From Paenibacillus lutrae (GTDB taxonomy: Bacteria; Bacillota; Bacilli; Paenibacillales; NBRC-103111), in contig NZ_RHLK01000004.1 of the NCBI RefSeq assembly GCF_009757775.1, positions 1 to 64,000 of the forward strand: a stretch of 64,000 nt of DNA. The letters run 5' to 3'. Position numbers and translations under genes: made by a program. The notes under the pieces were generated by a model that was not told the origin of the DNA, searched no databases, and saw only the letters and a program-made list of their open reading frames with translations. Of this stretch, positions 54,475 through 62,279 are shown piece after piece (positions within the stretch are counted from its first letter, which is position 1; each line of letters begins with the position of its first letter).

Positions 54475-54506
54475 AATGTAACCGCTTTAAATTAAGCGGT
54501 TACATT
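54475..54506. promoter_or_regulatory. 13-bp-arm inverted repeat between divergent genes
   Basis: AATGTAACCGCTT and AAGCGGTTACATT are perfect arms around TAAATT. No T run follows, so an operator is more likely than a terminator. The gap 54373-54808 also has CAAAAACTT / AAGTTTTTG (54728-54736, 54749-54757) next to TAGAAT, the probable promoter of the symporter gene. Confidence 0.6.
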
Positions 54507-54808
54507 TGCATTATTCCTTTTAACCGCCTAAAAAGAACTAATTTTACCAGGAAGTGAGTCTCGCTTCCTGTGTCTATAAGCCTCCATTAATTCCGCTCCC
54601 CCTGCGTAAGGATAAACACAAGTTAGCCTCATCTCGCTGCCGTTGTCCAAATACAAAACAGCAACCCGCTTCCTCCTCATCCGGTTACCAATTTATGAAA
54701 CAGGTAACAAGGTCCTACCTCATCGCGCAAAAACTTGTTATACTTAAAAAGTTTTTGTTTAGAATATGCAAAACCGGGCACAAAAATATACAACAAGAGA
54801 GGTGCTGC

Positions 54809-56236
54809 ATGATTGATTTATTGCAAACAATAATTGATTCCCTGAACAATTTTCTGTGGTCCAAGCTTCTGATCGTTCTCCTCATCACTGTCGGTCTTTA
54901 TTTTACTTATCGATCGAAGTTTATGCAGTTCCGTATGCTCCGGGATATGTTTCGGGTCTTGTTCGAGTCCAAAGGCGGCTCCCGTGACGATATTTCACCC
55001 TTCCAGGCGTTCTGTATCAGTATGGCCGCCCGTGTCGGGACAGGGAATATTACAGGCGTAGCCATCGCCGTAGCTCTGGGGGGCCCCGGTGCCGTATTCT
55101 GGATGTGGGTCATCGCCATAATCGGCTCGGCTTCAAGCTTTGTGGAAAGCACGCTGGCCCAGGTCTATAAAATCCGGGATAAGAACGGCTTCCGCGGAGG
55201 ACCGGCCTACTATATGCAGACCGGGCTCAAGAAGCGCTGGATGGGCGCTCTATTCGCCGTCCTGATTACGATTTCGTTCGGGCTTGTATTTAATGCCGTC
55301 CAGTCCAACACCATTACCATCGCTTTCGAGAACTCATTCGGGACCGACCGCCTGACGGTCGGAATCATTATGACGGTTATATTGGCGGCGATTATATTCG
55401 GCGGTGTCAAACGCATTGCCAAGATGTCCGAATACATCGTTGTCGTGCTTGCCGCCGTTTATATCGGCGTAGCCTTGGTCATCGTACTGATGAACATCAC
55501 GGAAATGCCTGCCGTACTGGCTCTGATCGTGAAGAGCGCGTTCGGCTTCGAGCAGGTCGCGGGCGGTTCGCTCGGGGCGGCGCTTATGCAGGGCGTGAAA
55601 CGCGGCCTCTTCTCCAATGAAGCGGGTATGGGAAGCGCGCCGAATGCCGCAGCAACGGCAACCACCTCCCATCCGGCCAAGCAAGGGCTGATCCAATCTC
55701 TGGGTGTCCTGTTCGACACACTGGTTATTTGCACCAGCACCGCGTTTATCGTCCTGCTTTCCGGGTCCTATACCGATCCGAGTCTTAACGGCATCGAACT
55801 GACACAAGCGGCATTAAGCGTTCATATGGGTTCATGGGCTTCGGGTTTTCTGGCCATCATGGTATTCTTATTTGCGTTCAGCACGCTGCTGGGCAATTAT
55901 TATTACGGTGAAACCAACATTGAATTCCTGAATTCCAATAAAATCTGGGTCCAGCTTTACCGGATTGCGGTTATGGCCATGGTTATTTTCGGCTCTATCG
56001 CCCAAGTTCAATTGGTATGGGATTTGGCCGATTTGTTTATGGGTCTCATGGTTGTGGTCAACCTGATCGCGATTACCCTGCTGTCAAAAATCGCTTTCTC
56101 TGTCTTACAGGATTACATCAAACAGAGAAAAGCGGGCAAAGATCCCGTGTTTACGAAAGACCATGTTCCGGGACTCGACAATATTGAATGCTGGGACCCG
56201 GCTGCTCCTGATCCGGATCCATCACGAACGCGTTAA
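54809..56236 (+). CDS. Sodium:alanine/glycine symporter (AGCS family)
   Basis: A 475-residue membrane protein with about 11 helices that imports alanine or glycine with sodium. Family features are FCISMAARVGTGNITGVA, the GGPGAVFWMW helix, KNGFRGGPAYYMQ and the NEAGMGSAPNAAATATTSHP signature. The frame extends 85 codons 5' through AT-rich non-coding sequence with an inverted repeat; the ATG at 54809, with GAGAGGTG upstream, matches the usual start of the family (two residues before LLQTIIDSLN). Alternative close relatives transport glutamine. Confidence 0.94.
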   Translation: MIDLLQTIIDSLNNFLWSKLLIVLLITVGLYFTYRSKFMQFRMLRDMFRVLFESKGGSRDDISPFQAFCISMAARVGTGNITGVAIAVALGGPGAVFWMWVIAIIGSASSFVESTLAQVYKIRDKNGFRGGPAYYMQTGLKKRWMGALFAVLITISFGLVFNAVQSNTITIAFENSFGTDRLTVGIIMTVILAAIIFGGVKRIAKMSEYIVVVLAAVYIGVALVIVLMNITEMPAVLALIVKSAFGFEQVAGGSLGAALMQGVKRGLFSNEAGMGSAPNAAATATTSHPAKQGLIQSLGVLFDTLVICTSTAFIVLLSGSYTDPSLNGIELTQAALSVHMGSWASGFLAIMVFLFAFSTLLGNYYYGETNIEFLNSNKIWVQLYRIAVMAMVIFGSIAQVQLVWDLADLFMGLMVVVNLIAITLLSKIAFSVLQDYIKQRKAGKDPVFTKDHVPGLDNIECWDPAAPDPDPSRTR

Positions 56237-56337
56237 CGACTCATCAATCAAGTTAACCGAGGACTGGCAAACCCAGTGTGCACGGAACTTCTCCGGCAAA
56301 ACGGACCGTCCTTTTCAATAAAATAACTTTTAAGACC

Positions 56338-56382
56338 CAGCCCCAGTCCGGTATTCTGCCGGGTTGAGGCTGTTTGTCTTCT
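56338..56382 (+). terminator. Terminator of the symporter gene
   Basis: CAGCC..TCCGG and CCGGG..GGCTG form an imperfect stem around TATTCTG, followed by TTTGTCTT. Confidence 0.65.
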
Positions 56383-56389
56383 TTCACGG

Positions 56390-56453
56390 AAAAAAAATCC
56401 CCTGAAGTAAGACGCGCGGGTTACATCACACCGTCTACTTCAAGGGATTTTTA
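56390..56453 (-). terminator. Terminator of the GH4 gene
   Basis: AAATCCC.TGAAGTA.ACG and the complementary TACTTCA.GGGATTT arms form a stem of about 15 bp with an imperfect GC-rich interior; on the minus strand eight U residues follow. Confidence 0.88.
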
Positions 56454-56537
56454 TCAACAAAGGCAGGCTCTTTCACCGGCCTAGCATATTTTCAAAAAGA
56501 ATGATTGCATACAAACCGCCTATACGGCAGTACAACC

Positions 56538-57845
56538 CTACTCGACTGCAAAAAATCTTGGAAGATACGCCTTGTTCTGCTCCAGCATTTCTTCGAGCAT
56601 CTTCTCGGCATCGTTAACCGAAGAAATAAGAGGATGGTGGGCAAGCGCCTGCAGCGCGATGCTGCGGTCGCCTGTAATTGCAGCTTCAATCGCGAGCACT
56701 TCGTACGTTTTGACTGCACAGATCAGACCTTTAATCGACTCTGGAACTTTTTTGACGGTAACCGGAATCGGCCCCTGCTTAGTCACAATACAGTTAACCT
56801 CGATACAAGCATCGCCGGGAAGGAAATCCAGCGCGCCGTTATTCGGTACATTCAGCGTCTGGATGTCGCGTGTGTCGTTGTACAGGGAACACATAAGATT
56901 AACTGCCGCCTCCGAATAGTAAGCGCCCCCGCGCTTTTCCAGCTGCTTCGGTTTCTCGGTTAACTCAGGGTCCTTGTATAATTCGAACAGTTCTTCCTCT
57001 ACGCGCTTCACTACCTCTGCACGGGTTCCGTCTTTCTTGGAAGCTTCCTGCAGTTCTTTGAGCATTTCATCTCTCAGATAGAAATATTTCAAGTAGTAAG
57101 AAGGTACTCCTCCCAGCCCGCTGATGAAGCTTTTGTTCCATTCCAGCTGCGGTACGTTCTTCGCGGAATATCCGCTGCCGCTTCCCAGCAGCTCTTCCAG
57201 CTTGGATTCACCGTTTACCGTGATCTGAGTAATCCAGTGCAGGTGGTTCAGGCCCACGAATTCCATATAAATGCTGGATGCAGGAGCATCATATTCTTTC
57301 ATCAGCCATTTGTGCATACCGATAGGTGCATTGCACAAGCCGATCGATTTGATTTTGCTGTATTTAGAGAGTGCTTCCGTTACCATACCGGCCGGGTTCG
57401 TGAAGTTAAGCAGCCATGCATCCGGACAGAGCTCTTCCATGTCCCGGCAAATATCCAGAAGGACCGGGATCGTACGGAAGGCTTTCATCATGCCTCCCGG
57501 ACCGGTAGTTTCCTGGCCGATAATGCCGTATTTCAGTGGAATCGACTCATCCCATGAACGTGCTTCCAGCATACCGACACGCATTTGCGTGGAGACAAAA
57601 TCCGCTCCGGGAAGAGCTTCCCGGCGGTCCAGAGTCAAATTCACCTGAATCGGCAGACCCGACTTCTCGACCATTCTCTTCGCAAGATTGCCGACAATGT
57701 CCAGCTTCCATTTTCCTTGCGGAATATCTACCAGCCAGATTTCACGGACCGGAAGCCTGTCATAGTTATTGATAAACCCTTCCACGATTTCCGGTGTATA
57801 AGATGAACCCCCGCCAATAACAACAATTTTCAAGCCTTTTTCCAT
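56538..57845 (-). CDS. 6-phospho-beta-glucosidase, glycoside hydrolase family 4
   Basis: About 435 residues. GH4 enzymes cleave 6-phospho-glycosides by an NAD+- and Mn2+-dependent redox mechanism. The Rossmann motif VVIGGGSSYTPE, the RVGMLEARSWDE loop, the QETTGPGG motif, NFTNPAGMVTEA, and the metal ligands in LCNAPIGMHK and VGLNHLHW are all present. The sequence is of the LicH/ChbF type, so the substrate may be a phosphorylated cellobiose- or chitobiose-like disaccharide. GGGGAG precedes the ATG chosen. It is the last gene after a LacI regulator and a sugar kinase, with no PTS gene nearby. Confidence 0.92.
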   Translation of the reverse strand: MEKGLKIVVIGGGSSYTPEIVEGFINNYDRLPVREIWLVDIPQGKWKLDIVGNLAKRMVEKSGLPIQVNLTLDRREALPGADFVSTQMRVGMLEARSWDESIPLKYGIIGQETTGPGGMMKAFRTIPVLLDICRDMEELCPDAWLLNFTNPAGMVTEALSKYSKIKSIGLCNAPIGMHKWLMKEYDAPASSIYMEFVGLNHLHWITQITVNGESKLEELLGSGSGYSAKNVPQLEWNKSFISGLGGVPSYYLKYFYLRDEMLKELQEASKKDGTRAEVVKRVEEELFELYKDPELTEKPKQLEKRGGAYYSEAAVNLMCSLYNDTRDIQTLNVPNNGALDFLPGDACIEVNCIVTKQGPIPVTVKKVPESIKGLICAVKTYEVLAIEAAITGDRSIALQALAHHPLISSVNDAEKMLEEMLEQNKAYLPRFFAVE

Positions 57846-58008
57846 TTCTCTCACTCCCCGATTTAGTTTGCCTCTCTTAGGACGGACGAACTGCTTGTTT
57901 TTGCTGCCCTTGATTTAGAGCAACCTTATCTTTCAGATCCTTGCAGGATACTGATCCTGCCTTCCTATCGTGCCTGCCAAGCGCTGAAAAGGTTCTCAGC
58001 GTTTCCAG

Positions 58009-58971
58009 TTACATCTTAAGCTGCTTGAGACGCTCGCTTACTTCTTCGCTCACCGTCATTCCACCGCGCTGCATCGCCAGCAGCACAGAACCGACAACAG
58101 GCTCCGCTTCCAGTCTCCGGATCTTGCTGCGGGGCGCCGCCTTCTTGGCTGCTTCTTCAATGTACTTCTCCACATAGTCTCCGTCGCCGCGCATCAGTAC
58201 GCTCCCCGCCAGTACGACATCGAACTCGGCTTCCGACATGCCCAGCCGCTTAATGACGGCTCCGATCGACAAGCCGAGCTCCTCCCCTTGCCTGCGGAGA
58301 ATGCGGAGGGCAGCCGCATCGCCTTGCGAAGCCGCTTCGAACAGAAGCTTCGTCAAGTTGTTCGGAATTCTCTTCTCATGATCCAGGAAATCATTGAACA
58401 TATCCTCAACGGACCCGTAGCCAAGCTGCTTAAGCACAAGTCCGGTCAGCAGCGTCTCTTCCTCACGTCCGTCCCAGGCACGGATCACCGTGCGGAAAGC
58501 TTCGATGGAAAGCCCGCTGCCGCCTCCGAAATCGCCAAAATCATAAGAGAAGCCGCCGCATTGATACGCTTCTCCCCGCTCATTCATCCCGGAACAGTTC
58601 ACGCCTGTTCCCGAAATGACCACGACGCCCGATTGTCTCGTCGTGCCGGCACGCATGGCGACAATCGTATCGCACGCCAGATCCCAGTTCTTAAATTCCA
58701 CCTTCTGCAGAATTTCCCGCAGAATGCGGAAATCCGTCTCCCGGTCTGCGCCTGCCAAGCCGAAGAAAGCAAAGGTGATATCCGGCTTGGTTAATCCTGC
58801 CTGCTGAAGTGCTTCCTCAACCGCTGCGTTGATGCTGTGTACAGCAGCAGCATGGTTAATCTGATGATTCCCCATTCCGCTCCTGCCTGTTCCGACGACA
58901 TTCCCCGACTCGTCGGCAATGACGGCGTAAGTTTTGGTTCCTCCGGCGTCCATTCCCAAGTAATAGTTCAC
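58009..58971 (-). CDS. BadF/BadG/BcrA/BcrD-type sugar kinase (N-acetylglucosamine kinase-like)
   Basis: About 320 residues, actin-like ATPase fold. The phosphate 1 motif MDAGGTKTYAVI, the LAGADRETD segment, the phosphate 2 region VISGTGVNCSG and the GGFSYDFGDFGGGSGLS motif are all seen, as in eukaryotic-type N-acetylglucosamine kinase. It probably phosphorylates a sugar for the adjacent GH4 enzyme or the product of its action. The start is GTG (58971) with GGAGAGGGAG upstream; the longer frame has no ribosome binding site. It lies 47 bp after the LacI gene. Confidence 0.88.
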   Translation of the reverse strand: MNYYLGMDAGGTKTYAVIADESGNVVGTGRSGMGNHQINHAAAVHSINAAVEEALQQAGLTKPDITFAFFGLAGADRETDFRILREILQKVEFKNWDLACDTIVAMRAGTTRQSGVVVISGTGVNCSGMNERGEAYQCGGFSYDFGDFGGGSGLSIEAFRTVIRAWDGREEETLLTGLVLKQLGYGSVEDMFNDFLDHEKRIPNNLTKLLFEAASQGDAAALRILRRQGEELGLSIGAVIKRLGMSEAEFDVVLAGSVLMRGDGDYVEKYIEEAAKKAAPRSKIRRLEAEPVVGSVLLAMQRGGMTVSEEVSERLKQLKM

Positions 58972-59018
58972 GGCTCTCCCTCTCCTGTTTCGTGCAATAT
59001 ATTCCATCTTTCCTACAC

Positions 59019-60026
59019 TTACGTCCGGCAGACGGCGGTAGATTCACGAACGATTAATTCCGGTTCCAGCTTAATGGACGCGTTGCGCCTCTGGGCTCCG
59101 CTCTTAATTCTCAGGAGAAGTTTGACCGCTTCCTGAGCCATCCCTTCTGTCGGCTGCCGGATCGTCGTCAGCCGGGGATGTATATCCGCAGAAAAAGCCT
59201 GATCATCGTAGCCGATGACAGACAGCTCCTGCGGAACGTGGCGGCCCGCATCGCGGAAAGCCTCCACAATGCCAAGCGCGATGAAGTCGTCCGCTGCGAA
59301 AACCGCCGTAGGACACTCTCCTCCGGCAAGCCAGCTCTTGGCAATTTCGTAGCCGTCCCGGATGTTAAAATCAGAATCGACCATCAGATAGGGCGCAAGT
59401 CCGGCTTCCGCCATGGCATCCATATAGCCCCGTTTGCGTTCTTTAGCGCTCCGGTACAGGGCGGGGCCGCAGACATGCGCAATTCGCGTGTGGCCCAGGC
59501 CAAGCAAATGTCGGGTTGCTGTCAGCCCTCCCATATAATTATCGACATTAACAACCGAGGCGCCTGTATCTTCCAGTTGGTTATCCACCAGGACGAAAGG
59601 GATTTTCTTTCTTTTGAGCTCCAGCACATCACGCTCTTCATTGAGGGGGGACAGAAGAATAATGCCGTCCACCCGATCTTCCTGATACAGGAAATTGCTG
59701 CTCTCTCCTTTGGCAGTTTCCGCTGTCTCAGGCTCAATAGACAGAGCCAAAAAGTATCCGTGTTCCTTCAGAGCATCATTCACACTTTTGATAATTCCAT
59801 CAAACAGCGTGTCTTGCAGCGTCGTAAGCGTCAGCCCGATTACGCCCGTCTTCCCCATAGCAAGACTCCGCGCAGCTGAATTTGGCCGATAGTCCAGCTC
59901 CTTAATAGCCTGGAGCACTTTCTGCCGGTTCTTTTCTCTGACGGATGGGAAATCGTTGAGAACCCGGGATACCGTAACAACCGACACACCGGCCTTCTTC
60001 GCAACGTCAAAAATACTGATTTTCAT
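59019..60026 (-). CDS. LacI family transcriptional regulator
   Basis: A 335-residue repressor. The N-terminal helix-turn-helix and hinge (IFDVAKKAGVSVVTVSRVLN, RPNSAARSLA) are followed by a periplasmic-binding-like effector domain (GVIGLTL, DGIILLSP, RIAHVCGP, AVFAADDFIALG, VIGYDDQAF). It is the first gene of the kinase-GH4 unit and probably represses it. Three copies of AAACGCTT lie in the 520-bp region upstream, matching the half-site expected for this family or for CcpA. Confidence 0.94.
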   Translation of the reverse strand: MKISIFDVAKKAGVSVVTVSRVLNDFPSVREKNRQKVLQAIKELDYRPNSAARSLAMGKTGVIGLTLTTLQDTLFDGIIKSVNDALKEHGYFLALSIEPETAETAKGESSNFLYQEDRVDGIILLSPLNEERDVLELKRKKIPFVLVDNQLEDTGASVVNVDNYMGGLTATRHLLGLGHTRIAHVCGPALYRSAKERKRGYMDAMAEAGLAPYLMVDSDFNIRDGYEIAKSWLAGGECPTAVFAADDFIALGIVEAFRDAGRHVPQELSVIGYDDQAFSADIHPRLTTIRQPTEGMAQEAVKLLLRIKSGAQRRNASIKLEPELIVRESTAVCRT

Positions 60027-60181
60027 CCAATCGAACTCCCAATGTCGAATTTCTGTTCAACAGGGCTGGTTAAGAGTCCGACCCTGTTATTTTTTCTGCC
60101 CTTTCGCCAAAATCTCGTTGATGTGCTTTTGGAGCCCGGGCATGAATTATCCGGCCAGCATTCTTGATCTCATGAAAGTAA

Positions 60182-60189
60182 AAACGCTT
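60182..60189. promoter_or_regulatory. AAACGCTT operator-like motif, copy 1
   Basis: AAACGCTT lies 156 bp upstream of the LacI gene and is followed directly by TTAACTTT. It is one of three copies in the 60027-60547 gap. The gap has no gene that I can support. Confidence 0.45.
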
Positions 60190-60323
60190 TAACTTTTAAT
60201 TAAAACAATAGGCGTTCATTTCATGGGAACCAAATCAGGTATCATGCTATAAACGCCTTTTTATAAACAAGGAAAAGGTGCAAAGATGCATCTTCAAGTT
60301 AATCTCCTTACGCCTCACATTCA

Positions 60324-60345
60324 AAAGTTAAAAGGGTTTAACTTT
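60324..60345. promoter_or_regulatory. Perfect inverted repeat AAAGTTAAA / TTTAACTTT
   Basis: Two perfect 9-bp arms around AGGG. The arm TTTAACTTT also occurs at 60188-60196, next to the first AAACGCTT motif. Confidence 0.5.
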
Positions 60346-60355
60346 CATAAATTTA

Positions 60356-60371
60356 AGATAAACGCTTTCAG
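60356..60371. promoter_or_regulatory. cre-like site, copy 2 of AAACGCTT
   Basis: AGATAAACGCTTTCAG agrees with the CcpA site except for the leading TG. The third copy of AAACGCTT is at 60413-60420. Confidence 0.5.
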
Positions 60372-60547
60372 GGAGAGTGTCAATGGTTTTCTTTAGCGAG
60401 CAAGGATAAATTAAACGCTTACATATAGTGTGGCACTCCACTTCACCCAATATCAGCAGGAAGATTTAAGAATTTCCCTAAAATGGGCTTTCGCCGGGAT
60501 AAGAAGCCGGACAAGCGGTTAATCCTATATACCGGAGGTGAAAAGTT

Positions 60548-60754
60548 ATGTCCGGAGGTCATGAACGCAGACAACTGCATGAGCTGAGCTCAATAGAAGC
60601 TGCTGACTGGAATGAAGAGGAACTTGCCTACCACCATGCCGTCATGAGCGAGCTGTCGCCTTGGATGAACGCGCAGGGTTCGGCTATACATGCCCAAGTG
60701 ATTCAGGAGATAGAACGGCGTAAAGAAAAAGGCCGGCCGACTTATGATACATAA
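60548..60754 (+). CDS. Small conserved-looking soluble protein, unknown function
   Basis: A 68-residue, highly charged, helical protein with no membrane segment. Notable stretches are HELSSIEAADWNEEEL and IQEIERRKEKG. I do not recognise a family. CGGAGGTG lies 9 nt before the ATG, which makes translation likely. It lies 85 bp upstream of sodA in the same direction, but sodA has its own promoter. Confidence 0.65.
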   Translation: MSGGHERRQLHELSSIEAADWNEEELAYHHAVMSELSPWMNAQGSAIHAQVIQEIERRKEKGRPTYDT

Positions 60755-60757
60755 ATG

Positions 60758-60787
60758 TTGCTTTACTATCAAAATTAGCCTTATAAT
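60758..60787 (+). promoter_or_regulatory. sodA promoter
   Basis: TTGCTT (60758-60763), an 18-nt spacer and TATAAT (60782-60787), 53 bp before the sodA ATG. Confidence 0.75.
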
Positions 60788-60839
60788 AAAATGGAATGGT
60801 AATAGTGATCACTCATCACATTAGGAGGTAATTAAAATC

Positions 60840-61454
60840 ATGGCACATCAACTACCTGCTCTACCTTATCCGAATAACGCTCTGGAACCTCACATCGATG
60901 CAACTACGATGGAGATTCACCATGACCGTCACCACAACACATACGTGACTAACCTTAACGCGGCTCTTGAAGGACATGCAGAACTGCAAAGCAAATCCCT
61001 GGAGGATCTGATCAGCGATCTGAACAGCCTTCCTGAAAGCATCCGTACCGCAGTTCGCAACAACGGCGGCGGCCATGCAAACCACTCCCTGTTCTGGGAA
61101 ACAATCGGCCCGAACGCAGGCGGAGCTCCTACAGGTTCCCTGGCGCAAGCTATCGATAGCGAGCTGGGCGGTTTTGATAAATTCAAAGAAGACTTTGCTA
61201 AAGCTGCAACAACTCGTTTCGGCAGCGGCTGGGCATGGCTTGCACTGGGCAAAGACGGCCAACTGAAAGTATACAGCCTGCCTAACCAGGACAGCCCGCT
61301 CTTCGAAGGCGACACGCCGCTTCTTGGCCTGGACGTATGGGAGCATGCTTACTACCTGAACTACCAGAACAAGCGTCCGGGCTACATCGCCGCTTTCTGG
61401 AATGTTGTTAACTGGGATGCTGTTAATACGCGTTACGAAGCTGCTAAGAAGTAA
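60840..61454 (+). CDS. sodA: Superoxide dismutase (Mn/Fe)
   Basis: A 204-residue cytoplasmic enzyme that dismutates superoxide to oxygen and peroxide. Metal ligands are His27 (MEIHHDRHH), His82 (GHANHSLFW), Asp165 and His169 (DVWEHAYY). Gly and Gln context ([14 protein letters not shown]) is typical of manganese-type enzymes. AGGAGG lies 11 nt before the ATG. Codon use is biased as in highly expressed genes. It is the second SOD gene in the window; the other is the fusion at 46149. Confidence 0.97.
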   Translation: MAHQLPALPYPNNALEPHIDATTMEIHHDRHHNTYVTNLNAALEGHAELQSKSLEDLISDLNSLPESIRTAVRNNGGGHANHSLFWETIGPNAGGAPTGSLAQAIDSELGGFDKFKEDFAKAATTRFGSGWAWLALGKDGQLKVYSLPNQDSPLFEGDTPLLGLDVWEHAYYLNYQNKRPGYIAAFWNVVNWDAVNTRYEAAKK

Positions 61455-61478
61455 TTTCAGCTTAACGGGATACACCGG

Positions 61479-61520
61479 CACTCTCCTATGTCCTCCGGAC
61501 ATAGGAGAGTGCTTTTTTTG
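61479..61520 (+). terminator. Terminator of sodA
   Basis: CACTCTCCTATGTCC and GGACATAGGAGAGTG form a perfect 15-bp stem around TCC, followed by seven T residues. Confidence 0.95.
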
Positions 61521-61620
61521 TGTGATGTAACGGCACGTGGGGGCATGGTTATTATTGACGTTGTATTATTTGTGATATTTGGAAACATTTAGGGTGATTT
61601 GGGATTTTGGGATTTTTGGG

Positions 61621-61770
61621 GTTTAAGGGGTTTAAGGTCATTTAGGGTCATTTAGGGTCATTTAGGGTCATTTAGGGTCATTTAGGGTCATTTAGGGTCA
61701 TTTAGGGTCATTTATGGTCATTTATGGTCATTTGGTGTCGTTTCGGGTCGTTTCGGGTCGTTTCGAGTTT
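61621..61770. repeat. 10-bp tandem repeat array 1
   Basis: Seven perfect copies of TTTAGGGTCA (61641-61710) are flanked by diverged copies: TTTAAGGTCA before, then TTTATGGTCA twice, TTTGGTGTCG, TTTCGGGTCG twice and TTTCGAGTTT. The phase of exactly 10 bp is held throughout. No gene lies in 61521-62279. Confidence 0.95.
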
Positions 61771-61850
61771 TTAGGTTTGGTTAGGGATTGGTTAGTTTCA
61801 TTTAAGTTCCTTTAGTTTTATTTGGTGCCATTTAGTTTAATCGAGCATTT

Positions 61851-62000
61851 ATTTGGAGTCGTTTGGAGTCGTTTGGAGTCGTTTGGAGTCGTTTGGAGTC
61901 GTTTGGAGTCATTTGGAGTCATTTGGAGTCATTTGGAGTCATTTGGAGTCATTTGGAGTCATTTGGAGTCATTTGGAGTCATTCGGAATCGTTTGCGGTT
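61851..62000. repeat. 10-bp tandem repeat array 2
   Basis: Thirteen perfect copies of RTTTGGAGTC (one A, five G, then seven A at the first base) are followed by ATTCGGAATC and GTTTGCGGTT. The unit differs from array 1 at two positions. Between the arrays, 61791-61840 keeps TTT every 10 bp (with TTTAAGTTCC, TTTAGTTTTA, TTTGGTGCCA). A plus-strand frame of 10-residue repeats runs through it but is a by-product of the period. Confidence 0.95.
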
Positions 62001-62279
62001 ATTTGCCGCCGCTGCTCTCACTAAGTCGAGGCTGCTAATCGTCCGGCTGCACAAAGGGCCCGCCTCTTTAGGATATCCGCGATTGCCTGCCATGCAAGCT
62101 TCTTCATCACATCAATCTAGTCGAGGCAGGCCCACCCATTGAATGAAACGAATCTTACTTTAAATCATATTCTTATAATGAACATGGAACATAATTATTC
62201 ACGGAGTTAACCAACCCGTTACAGCCGGCTCTATGTCTGCTCTCAGCCGCTTAGGCTCAAGCATCCGGCTTGTCCGCTT

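Noticed and set aside
61621-62000. Repeat arrays as a CRISPR
   Set aside because: The units are contiguous 10-mers with no spacers and no cas genes nearby.
61822-62142. Plus-strand frame with 10-residue repeats (GVVWSRLESF type)
   Set aside because: A 10-bp unit without stops automatically gives a 10-residue repeat in all three frames. There is no ribosome binding site, and the frame leaves the array into unrelated sequence.
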